Assembly: GCA_947625055.1 (NCBI GenBank)
Contig: CANQMT010000005.1
Span: forward strand, 1-64,000
Direction: 5' to 3'
Source: an uncultured Monoglobus sp.
GTDB lineage: Bacteria; Bacillota; Clostridia; Monoglobales; Monoglobaceae
DNA length: 64,000 nucleotides
Shown here in pieces: positions 56,801 to 63,165 of the stretch. The position numbers were made by a program, and so were the translations under genes. A model generated the notes under the pieces. That model ran no database searches. It was not told the origin of the DNA and was given only the letters and a program-made list of their open reading frames with translations. How positions within the stretch are numbered: the stretch's first letter is position 1; each line of letters begins with the position of its first letter.

Positions 56801-58219
56801 GACCTTAAAAACAAGACCGCCGAACTGCGCCTTATGGACGAGGCGGGCGAAAACGGATACATAATCAGCGATATCCCGATCGACGTTACCACCTTCTCAA
56901 GAGTCGAGATCGGCTCTACTGCCTCGGGCAATGTCACATGGTCGCCGAAAGTCAGCAAGGTTCTCTATAAATCGGATTGCATAAGCGCCTCAACTCCCGT
57001 GCCTCCTACGGCCACACCCGAGCCGACGCCAACGCCCGCTCCGATCCCCATGAAGGGAGAAACATGGAACTTCAATAATATAGACGAGGCGACAACATAT
57101 GAAGACGGCGCGAAGATCGCAAACGAAAACGGAGAGTCGCTGACCGTGAACTATTCAACAAAAAATACGGCTCCCTCTATAGCAAAGAGAGCCGATGGAG
57201 ATAATTACTTCGCGATCGACGACAAGGGCGCCGGTCAGGACGGCTGGACATACACGCCCGAAAGCCCGATCGACTCCGAGCTTATCGTGGTTGAGGAAGA
57301 GTTCAAAATGGGCGACGCCGATAAGGACACGGTGCTTTTGAGGTTATATGATAATAAGAACGCAAGCACGAGCAATACATATACCGATAAAAATGACGGC
57401 AGAGCATTTGAGATAAAGACCGGCGCGGGCACCCTGAAATTCAGTGATTACTTCTCAAAGGGAAGCAGCGACACCAAGGGCCTTGATCAGGACGTTTCGG
57501 GCTTTACATTTGAAAAGGATAAATGGTACGGCATTAAAGTCGAATATGCCAAAGCGGATAACAGCGTGACGATTTACACCAAGCCTGACGGCGGCGCGTA
57601 TACCAAGAGAAACACGTTCACTCTCGGCTCCGGAACAAATAAGGGTGATGTTCCGGCGTTGGCTCCCACCGGATTCGCGTGCTCCACACGAGGAAGCGCG
57701 GCAAATGTCTTGGGAATTGACAATATTTATATAGGTTACGCGTCAAGCGAGCCCGAACCTACCGCCACTCCGGACGAAACCGTGCCCACTGAAACACCGA
57801 GCACGAGCGAGCCGCCGGCAACATCGGTTCCGGGCCCCACTCAGGCTCCCGCAACCGAGCCGCCCGCGACGTTAGTACCCGGCCCCACTGAGACGCCGGC
57901 TGCGTCCGAGGATCCTAAGCCCGAGTATGCCTACACGATAAACAGCGTCACGCCGTCGCTCGAAGGCGAGACAAGAAGCGTCAATGTGAATATAACAAAG
58001 AACCTTGACGCGGGCGAGGGAAATCAACTGATCGTCGCGGCGTATAACGCGGACGGCGTAATGACTGCTGTGAAAATGGGATCTGTTTCCGCCGAGGTCG
58101 GCGAGACGGTCGATGTAAACATTTCGATCGCGTACGGCGACGGCGACATAGTGATCGCCTATGTGTGGAACAGCCTGAGCGAGGTCAAGCCGCTTGCGGA
58201 TCCGTATAAACTGAAGTAA
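53882..58219 (+). CDS. Rhamnogalacturonan lyase (family PL11-like), multidomain second copy
   Basis: The 1445-residue secreted enzyme starts at ATG 53882 after AGGAGGT; the upstream in-frame start at 53786 lies in repeat sequence. Order: signal peptide, PL11 propeller (about 35-650; DVDGDGEYEVILKWNPSN, NPCLQADLFGDWREELILR), two carboxypeptidase-regulatory-like domains (about 670-830), a beta-sandwich (about 835-1040), a Pro/Thr linker, the same SWDFN-type domain as the first copy (about 1060-1280; TWNFNNIDEATTY), a second linker and the shared C-terminal module (AYVWNSLSEVKPL). The two genes are a tandem duplication with different accessory domains, suggesting different substrate contacts. 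Confidence 0.92.
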   Translation: MKKRLWSIMLALCMVITALPVFAAGEAEEGPAEAAADPAARQMEYLNRGGFASTHPSGGVYLSWRLLGTEPMNTAFKIYKNGAVLVESYELTNYTDPAGTADDKYAVAPVIGGVEGTLSDVFPMLEGHVDGRWTNSPYAYFDIPLQIPEDGVDYTYNEEDSTAKGKSGGPNDASVGDVDGDGEYEVILKWNPSNAKDSAGGGVTGNVYIDCYEYDGTLLWRIDLGRNIRAGAHYTQFQVFDYDGDGKAEMAVKTAPGSIDGKGNYVSDAGNTDEIRNTDNEASYIGSNGHITGGPEYLTIFNGESGAAMQTINYHAPVGNVRDWGDSNYNRSDRFLAGTAYLDGVHPSLIECRGYYGKSVVAAYTWDGKDLKQSWIIDSTSSSSNDFYGQGNHNLSVADLDNDGKDEIIYGSAALDDNGKVLWSAKNSSGRKLGHGDALHVSDFDNDGEQEVFKVLEDEPTWGRVYINGKDGKVLWHETSTSDDGRGLMAYMSPKYGVLAWDSGHNIRTLDGTVVNNSVYQDNKWSLPNSPIYWDGDLYREHFDGKRIQKWNDYDAPDADGNLGSIGRLWELSGINYNNDSKKNPCLQADLFGDWREELILRTVDNTALRVFTSLTPSDYKFTTFMHDSQYRCAIAWQNTGYNQPPHQSYYIGYDKDVPDYVQPNIYVKDLDPEVVFTVTDEAGNPAAGVSVSVGGASKVTDKDGVVSLRIPAGTYIYTAESENYNVASGEITVADGQTNSVTVKLSEIPDSVITVTSGGSPVSGASVMINKKTVKSGADGKITIKLRAGEYDYTAECRKYNTKTGKLTVAENGSPDLSIELEAIDYVYDSDKDANGSKFVYSGGEGAALSFSGGQWTFAQNSTDGGRKFGGDFDMSDGGNMTFEMTYNTGGVKDTSGNWNWAGRTYTHHIEFLDYYGKVLLGISQEYKESGAQEVQYYTGTKSKTAVKSGTVVGGPNITARSASTWTITLNADLKNKTAELRLMDEAGENGYIISDIPIDVTTFSRVEIGSTASGNVTWSPKVSKVLYKSDCISASTPVPPTATPEPTPTPAPIPMKGETWNFNNIDEATTYEDGAKIANENGESLTVNYSTKNTAPSIAKRADGDNYFAIDDKGAGQDGWTYTPESPIDSELIVVEEEFKMGDADKDTVLLRLYDNKNASTSNTYTDKNDGRAFEIKTGAGTLKFSDYFSKGSSDTKGLDQDVSGFTFEKDKWYGIKVEYAKADNSVTIYTKPDGGAYTKRNTFTLGSGTNKGDVPALAPTGFACSTRGSAANVLGIDNIYIGYASSEPEPTATPDETVPTETPSTSEPPATSVPGPTQAPATEPPATLVPGPTETPAASEDPKPEYAYTINSVTPSLEGETRSVNVNITKNLDAGEGNQLIVAAYNADGVMTAVKMGSVSAEVGETVDVNISIAYGDGDIVIAYVWNSLSEVKPLADPYKLK

Positions 58220-58316
58220 TGTAAATGTAGTAATAAAAATACAATAAATAAGAAGAATTATAAATGCGGTAATAAATAAAACGAAGTAATATAAAAAATC
58301 GTTTGTTGTCGCGGAA

Positions 58317-58357
58317 GCGGAAAGGTAATTCCCGGAATTATCTTTCCGCGATTTTTA
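58317..58357. terminator. Bidirectional terminator between PL11 and folC genes
   Basis: GCGGAAAGGTAATT pairs with AATTATCTTTCCGC around a five-base loop, followed by ATTTTTA, next to the folC stop codon. The preceding 58220-58300 is AT-rich with several GTAATAAA words and no gene. Confidence 0.88.
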
Positions 58358-59596
58358 TTCTGTCAGAATTTTTTGTATTTCTCCGGCGAGATACAGTGAA
58401 CCGCAGACGCAGATCACGCCGTCCGATTTTTCGAGCTTGCGCAGAGCCTCGGCGGGCGGTTTTTTGATTTCGGCGATAACTCCGCAAGCTTCAAATTCCG
58501 CCGCAAGGTTTTCCGCGGGCAGGCAGCGCGGAATTTCAAGTTCAGTTACGGTGACGGAAGCGCCGCGCCTTTTACAGAACCCGGCAATAAGCCTTGTTAT
58601 CCCGCCGTGATCCTTGTCGTCCATGACCGCGGTCAAAAAGCGAACGGTTACGTCAAACTCTTCAAGCTCTTTAAGCAGCGCGCTCACAGCCTGAGGATTA
58701 TGAGCGCCGTCAATTATAACATTGCCGACGCGATCCAGCCTGCCCCGAATTTTGGCGCGGCCGAGGCCGGTCTTTATATTTTCTCGATTTATATTATATC
58801 CTTTTTTCGCAAGACATATTGCGGCCTCAATAGCCGTCGCCGCATTCAGCGTCTGAAATTCTCCGTCCATCGCGAGATAATATTTTTCGCCCTTATATAA
58901 AAATGAACGCTCGGCGCTGTCATACTTTTCGGGTAGGTCGGGAACTATAAGCTCAGACCCGAGCTCGGCGCAGACCTTTTTCGCGTTTTCAAAAACCACT
59001 GCTTCCTGTTTCGGAAACAGCACCAGCGGCGAACCGGGTTTCACTATGCCGAGTTTCTCTTTGGATATCTCGTTGATAGTTTCGCCGAGGTATTGACAGT
59101 GATCAAGCCCGATCGCGGTCAAGACGGAGACATCGGATTTTTCAATGACGTTGGTGGCGTCAAGCCTTCCGCCAAGTCCCACCTCAAGCACAGCAAAGTC
59201 GCATTTTTGGCTCTTGAAATACATCATGGCCGCGGCCGTTATAAAAGCGAACTCCGAAACCTCCGCGCCGTATTTTTCGGAAATTTCCCTGACGCGGCTT
59301 GCGGTTTCGGCGAGGCTTTTATCGTCTATGGGTTCGCCGTTGATCCTTATCCTCTCGTTGAAGCGCGTCAAAAACGGCGAGGTAAAAAGGCCGGTCCTGT
59401 AACCGGCGCTTATCAATATTTCCGAGATCATTGTCGCGGTGCTGCCTTTGCCGTTGGTGCCTCCGACATGAATGAATCTGAGACTTTTTTGCGGATCTCC
59501 GAGCCTGTCAAGCAGGACTCTCAACAGATCGTTGCCAAGTATGCGGCTGAACTTCGGTATTGAATGAATGTAATTTATCGATTGTTCGTATGTCAT
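58355..59596 (-). CDS. folC: Folylpolyglutamate synthase / dihydrofolate synthase
   Basis: The 413-residue Mur-ligase-like enzyme adds glutamates to folates. The ATP-binding HVGGTNGKGSTATMISEIL loop, the VLEVGLGGRLDATNVI segment and IDGAHNPQAVSALLKEL are conserved. It is the last gene of a minus-strand run after hisH and hisF; only four bases separate it from hisF. Confidence 0.96.
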   Translation of the reverse strand: MTYEQSINYIHSIPKFSRILGNDLLRVLLDRLGDPQKSLRFIHVGGTNGKGSTATMISEILISAGYRTGLFTSPFLTRFNERIRINGEPIDDKSLAETASRVREISEKYGAEVSEFAFITAAAMMYFKSQKCDFAVLEVGLGGRLDATNVIEKSDVSVLTAIGLDHCQYLGETINEISKEKLGIVKPGSPLVLFPKQEAVVFENAKKVCAELGSELIVPDLPEKYDSAERSFLYKGEKYYLAMDGEFQTLNAATAIEAAICLAKKGYNINRENIKTGLGRAKIRGRLDRVGNVIIDGAHNPQAVSALLKELEEFDVTVRFLTAVMDDKDHGGITRLIAGFCKRRGASVTVTELEIPRCLPAENLAAEFEACGVIAEIKKPPAEALRKLEKSDGVICVCGSLYLAGEIQKILTE

Positions 59597-59600
59597 AATA

Positions 59601-60476
59601 TCAGCTCCGTCTAACCGGTACGCCCTCGGATTCGAGATAATCCTTTAAATCGTTTATTTCAATTTCGCGGAAGTGGAAAAGCGAAGCGGCAAGAGCTGCG
59701 TCAGCTTTTCCGTCGGTCAGCGCGTCTTTAAAGTGTTTCATGGTCCCTGCTCCGCCCGAGGCGATCACAGGTATTGAAACGCTGTCCGCGATCGCGCGCG
59801 TCAGTTCAATGTCATAGCCCGCCTTGGTGCCGTCGCAGTCCATTGACGTCAACAATATCTCGCCCGCGCCGAGGCTTTCGACCTTTTTGGCCCATTGGAC
59901 AGCGTCAAGCCCGGTGTCGATCCTGCCTCCGTTGATATATACGTTTCGGCCCGAGCGTTCTTCTTCAAGGCTTCCCTTGGGGGGAGCTGCCGCCAAAGCC
60001 GAGCGTTCTTCTTCAAGGCTCCCCTTGGGGGGAGCTGCCGCCGAAGGCGGCTGAGAGGGGAAGTCCCCCCGCGAAACTCGTTTCGCGTCTATAGCCACCA
60101 CAACGCACTGACTGCCAAACTTTTCAGCGGCGTCCGATATAAGCCGAGGGTTGCGTATCGCCGAGGAATTTATCGAGATCTTGTCCGCGCCCTGAAGCAA
60201 CAGTTCGCGGAAATCCTCGACGGACTTTATGCCGCCGCCCACCGTGAACGGAATGAAGACGGCCTCCGCCACTCTTTTGGCCATTTCAACGACTGTTCTC
60301 CGCGCTTCGTGCGTGGCGGTAATATCCAAAAACACAAGCTCGTCCGCGCCCGCTTTATTATACGCTTTCGCCGCCTCGACGGGGTCGCCGGCGTCGATTA
60401 GATTTACAAAATTCACGCCCTTGACAACGCGCCCGTTTTTCACGTCAAGACACGGTATAATTCGTTTTGCAAGCAT
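59601..60476 (-). CDS. hisF: Imidazole glycerol phosphate synthase cyclase subunit with an in-frame repeat insertion
   Basis: HisF pairs with HisH to make imidazole glycerol phosphate and AICAR in histidine synthesis. Catalytic Asp11 ([13 protein letters not shown]) and Asp130 (VVAIDAKRV) are at their textbook positions. The protein is 291 residues against about 253 usual, because residues 135-177 are a low-complexity insert with two 16-residue repeats ([16 protein letters not shown]). The rest ([34 protein letters not shown]) is normal. The insert falls in the active-site-side loop after strand five. The frame is open, so a functional enzyme is plausible. Confidence 0.95.
   Translation of the reverse strand: MLAKRIIPCLDVKNGRVVKGVNFVNLIDAGDPVEAAKAYNKAGADELVFLDITATHEARRTVVEMAKRVAEAVFIPFTVGGGIKSVEDFRELLLQGADKISINSSAIRNPRLISDAAEKFGSQCVVVAIDAKRVSRGDFPSQPPSAAAPPKGSLEEERSALAAAPPKGSLEEERSGRNVYINGGRIDTGLDAVQWAKKVESLGAGEILLTSMDCDGTKAGYDIELTRAIADSVSIPVIASGGAGTMKHFKDALTDGKADAALAASLFHFREIEINDLKDYLESEGVPVRRS
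59948..60074. repeat. Dispersed palindromic repeat inside hisF (copy D)
   Basis: On the plus strand the core CTTGGGGGGAGCTGCCGCC appears twice with a 48-bp period (units beginning at 59951 and 59999). The second copy runs on into GAAGGCGGCTGAGAGGGG. It is the same element as at 48719-48761. A 48-bp period is 16 codons, so the reading frame stays open. Confidence 0.9.
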
Positions 60477-60490
60477 AAATCATATCCCTC

Positions 60491-61096
60491 CTAAAGGCTG
60501 CCGAAATTTTTGAGTATTTTAAGACCGATGTCGCCGCTTTTTTCGGGGTGGAACTGAGTGGCAAAGAGATTGCCTTGCCACACGGCGACCGGGATCTCCG
60601 AGCCGTATTGAGTTTTTGCGCATACTACGCTCTCGTCATCGGGAGCGATGTGATAGGAATGGACAAAATACATATAAGGCTCATCGCCGATCCCCTTGAA
60701 TATGGGGCAGTTTGCGTCATATGTGATCGAGTTCCAGCCCATGTGCGGGATTTTCAGTCCGGGCGCCGGCGGGATCTTTTTGTTTCCGCCCTTTAATATT
60801 GAAAGGCCTTTTGCGCCCGGTGATTCCTCGCTTGAGTCAAACAAAAGCTGAAGACCGAGGCATATACCCAAAAACGGCTTGCCTTTTTCGACAGATTCGC
60901 GGATGCAGCGGTCAAGTCCGGCTGTCCTGATCGAGTCCATGCATACGCCGAACGCGCCCACTCCGGGGAGTATTATTTTATCGGCGGCGAGGATATCGGA
61001 AGGCTCGGCGGAGATTTTCGCGCTGAAGCCCAAAAACTCAAGTGCCTTTTCGACCGAGCGCAGATTTCCCGCGCCATAATCAATTATCGTGATCAT
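60491..61096 (-). CDS. hisH: Imidazole glycerol phosphate synthase glutaminase subunit
   Basis: The 201-residue class I glutaminase supplies ammonia to His[17 protein letters not shown] starts the protein; the nucleophile Cys is in [10 protein letters not shown], and the His-Glu of the triad in [12 protein letters not shown] place the start at ATG 61096, six bases after GAGGTG. It is directly upstream of hisF, with 14 bp between. No other his genes are in the window. Confidence 0.96.
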   Translation of the reverse strand: MITIIDYGAGNLRSVEKALEFLGFSAKISAEPSDILAADKIILPGVGAFGVCMDSIRTAGLDRCIRESVEKGKPFLGICLGLQLLFDSSEESPGAKGLSILKGGNKKIPPAPGLKIPHMGWNSITYDANCPIFKGIGDEPYMYFVHSYHIAPDDESVVCAKTQYGSEIPVAVWQGNLFATQFHPEKSGDIGLKILKNFGSL

Positions 61097-61225
61097 TTGC
61101 GTCACCTCGGAATTATAATATCACAATTATGTTGAAATTGTCAATACAGGCGCTTGTTTTTGAATCTCCGTACTCGTTTTTGATTGCGGCGCAAAAACCG
61201 CATCAGGTAAAAACTCCGGGCCCAA

Positions 61226-61258
61226 ACGGGCAAAAGCAAAACGCTTTTGCCCGTTTTT
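61226..61258. terminator. Terminator after the DUF11 gene
   Basis: ACGGGCAAAAGC and GCTTTTGCCCGT form a 12-bp stem with a short loop. The T-run is on the plus-strand side; on the minus strand, where the DUF11 gene ends, it is only three bases. Confidence 0.65.
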
Positions 61259-61271
61259 GCTGTGCCGCGGA

Positions 61272-62129
61272 TCAGGAGATAGTTCCGGTGACTTCGATAG
61301 TGACAGTTCCGGGACCGTTGTCCGAGGCCGCGGGTACATTGAGAGTGACCGCGCTTCCGTCCTTGGGGAAGGTAAGAGTGTTGGTCGGTTCGGCGACCTC
61401 GTAATCATCCTGCGCGGCGGTGACGGGGCCGCTGCCGGTGTCGTAGGTTATCGACGTCACGCTGAACTCGCTCGGCAGCGCGTCGGTAAGCACGACGCTG
61501 TTTGCGGGCCCCGTGCCGGTATTGAGCAGCGTGAAGGTGTAGGTCAGGCTGTCGCCCGATACGACGGTGTCCTGACCGGCAGCCTTAAGGATAGCGACGT
61601 TGGCGTAGGGCTGGGGCGTGATCGTCGCCTCGGCCGTCGCGGTGACTGCCGCGCCGCTTGCCGAGCCGCCGTTTGCGGTGGCTGTGATCGTGTTTGTCAC
61701 GGCCTCGCTCTGTGACGGGTCAAGCGTGGCGGCGTAAACGATAATAAGATTGTCTCCGGGCTGCAGAACGGTTGTTGCAGAGAAGGTAACGTTTGTACCG
61801 CCGGGAGTTCCCGTTCCGGTTATCGGATCGCCGTTTAAATAGAACTTAGCCGAGTCGCCCACATAGATAAGGGGCTGCGCGCCGCTCACGGCGTCGCCCA
61901 GATCGTCGACGACGGACGGATTGTAAAGCGCTCCCGAGCCGGTGTTGTCAATGCGCACGATATACGTTCCGGCGGAGCCGGGAACGATCGCGGGCGTGAC
62001 CGCCGTCTTTGTCGTTTCCATGGTGTACTGGTCAATAAGCGAGGTGTTTGTCTGATTGGAGAGCGCGGTGGCCGTTAGGCCGTTGTCACTGTATGAGATC
62101 TGCGCTCTGTTCGGAAGAATAGTTGCCAT
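61272..62129 (-). CDS. DUF11-repeat protein without a signal peptide
   Basis: The 285-residue protein has two DUF11-type beta-sandwich repeats: GTYIVRIDNTGSGALYNPSVVDDLGDA at its core positions 60-90, and DSLTYTFTLLNTGTGPANS near residue 210. It begins MATILPNRAQISYSD with no signal peptide or membrane segment, unlike most DUF11 surface proteins. ATG 62129 follows AGGAGAG; an upstream in-frame start at 62207 lies before it. Function and location are unknown. It is Thr/Ala/Gly rich with no cysteines. Confidence 0.8.
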   Translation of the reverse strand: MATILPNRAQISYSDNGLTATALSNQTNTSLIDQYTMETTKTAVTPAIVPGSAGTYIVRIDNTGSGALYNPSVVDDLGDAVSGAQPLIYVGDSAKFYLNGDPITGTGTPGGTNVTFSATTVLQPGDNLIIVYAATLDPSQSEAVTNTITATANGGSASGAAVTATAEATITPQPYANVAILKAAGQDTVVSGDSLTYTFTLLNTGTGPANSVVLTDALPSEFSVTSITYDTGSGPVTAAQDDYEVAEPTNTLTFPKDGSAVTLNVPAASDNGPGTVTIEVTGTIS

Positions 62130-62278
62130 TTTTCTCTCTCCTTTTTCATTTTTGTGTCTTTGGCGCGCCCGATATATCCTATGCCGAAATTTTACAAAAA
62201 GTGACAAATTTAAAATTTAGAAAAATTTAGTAACTTACCGCTGTTTGGTGTAAAATAAAGAAAATAATGTCTAAAGTA

Positions 62279-62308
62279 TTGACAAAGTGTGTATAATAGG
62301 TGTATAAT
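62279..62308 (+). promoter_or_regulatory. Promoter of the second antitoxin gene
   Basis: TTGACA (62279-62284) and TATAAT (62303-62308) are 18 bp apart. The word GTATAATAG occurs twice (62291 and 62302), so two -10 boxes are possible, but only the second is correctly spaced. Confidence 0.75.
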
Positions 62309-62329
62309 AGATAATAAGGAGATGATATT

Positions 62330-62611
62330 ATGGCAACTGTTAGCACAAGTATTAAAATTGATTCAGGGTTAAAGCAAGAATCACAAAAGTTATTTGAAAG
62401 TTTTGGATTAAGTCTCAGCGCGGCGGTAAATATCTTTCTTCGTCAGGCAGTTCGCGAGCAGGCTATTCCGTTTAGAGTAGGCGCACCTATGCCAAACGAG
62501 GAAACGCTTGAAGCCATTAACGAGGTAAAAAGAATGAAAGAAAATCCAAATTTTGGCAAGACTTATTCAAATGTTGAACAAATGATGGAGGAACTGCTTG
62601 CCGATGTATAA
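62330..62611 (+). CDS. RelB/DinJ-family antitoxin
   Basis: The 93-residue protein begins STSIKIDSGLKQESQKLFES, a ribbon-helix-helix, and continues VNIFLRQAVREQAIPFRV, the RelB/DinJ signature. It is a clear paralogue of the antitoxin at 50103. AAGGAGATGATATT precedes the ATG. The toxin start overlaps its stop by eight bases, as is usual for such pairs. Confidence 0.93.
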   Translation: MATVSTSIKIDSGLKQESQKLFESFGLSLSAAVNIFLRQAVREQAIPFRVGAPMPNEETLEAINEVKRMKENPNFGKTYSNVEQMMEELLADV

Positions 62612-62876
62612 TATAAAGCCGACCACAAGATTTCAAAAGGATCTGAAGCGTATAAAGAAACGTGGGTTTGATATTTCCTTATTAACTAATGTGATCAAAA
62701 AACTTGCCAATGCAGAGCAGCTGCCTGAAAAAAACAAAGACCATTTGCTTTCCGGCGTCTACTATGGTATGAGAGAGTGTCATATTACACCGGACTGGTT
62801 GCTGGTTTATGAGATAGATAATGACAATCTTATTTTATATCTTACAAGAACAGGTTCTCACAGTGACCTGTTTTAA
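62604..62876 (+). CDS. YafQ-type mRNA interferase toxin
   Basis: The 90-residue protein has the YafQ/RelE layout: TTRFQKDLKRIKKRG at the N-terminus, then KDHLLSGVYYGMRECHITPDWLLVYEI with conserved His/Asp residues, and TRTGSHSDLF at the end. YafQ toxins cut mRNA at the ribosome and are blocked by their DinJ partner. I choose ATG 62604 over an in-frame TTG at 62598. The broken paralogue is at 50378-50537. Confidence 0.92.
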   Translation: MYNIKPTTRFQKDLKRIKKRGFDISLLTNVIKKLANAEQLPEKNKDHLLSGVYYGMRECHITPDWLLVYEIDNDNLILYLTRTGSHSDLF

Positions 62877-62882
62877 TAGTTA

Positions 62883-62908
62883 AGCCGTCCGTTATGGGCG
62901 GCTTTGTT
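62883..62908 (+). terminator. Terminator after the toxin gene
   Basis: AGCCGTCC and GGGCGGCT pair around GTTAT, followed by TTGTTT. Confidence 0.8.
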
Positions 62909-62976
62909 TATGATTTAATAATTTTATAATATACGGAAGAATATATAGAAATGTCTTTCAGTCAAAATGGTGTAAA

Positions 62977-62994
62977 AATGGTGTCAAACTAATT
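62977..62994. repeat. Tandem 11-bp direct repeat
   Basis: ATGGTGT occurs at 62977-62983 and 62988-62994, an 11-bp period, within AAAATGGTGTAAAAATGGTG. A similar TTGGTGTAAAA lies at 62245. It may be a regulator site. Around it, 62909-63046 is AT-rich without a gene. Confidence 0.4.
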
Positions 62995-63046
62995 TACTTC
63001 ATAAATTTATCACTTAAACCAACGTGTTTTCGGGATTTTCAAAAAT

Positions 63047-63100
63047 TTTAGAAAAATTTTAGGAATAATTTAGAAAAAGTTTAGAATTGGGGTTTATAAT
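63047..63100 (+). promoter_or_regulatory. Promoter with four 11-bp-phased TTTAG repeats
   Basis: TTTAG occurs at 63047, 63058, 63069 and 63080, exactly 11 bp apart, and TATAAT follows at 63095-63100. No -35 box is spaced correctly. Direct hexamers repeated every 11 bp upstream of a -10 box are the layout recognised by PhoB/PhoP-type (OmpR family) response regulators. Confidence 0.6.
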
Positions 63101-63165
63101 ACGGTTATAAGCTGAAGATAAGCGCTTGGTCTTGGCAAAATATATTCTGAAAGTGAGGAATTACT

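Noticed and set aside
61129-61715. Plus-strand open frames opposite the DUF11 and terminator region
   Set aside because: They overlap the minus-strand gene and the terminator hairpin and lack ribosome sites.
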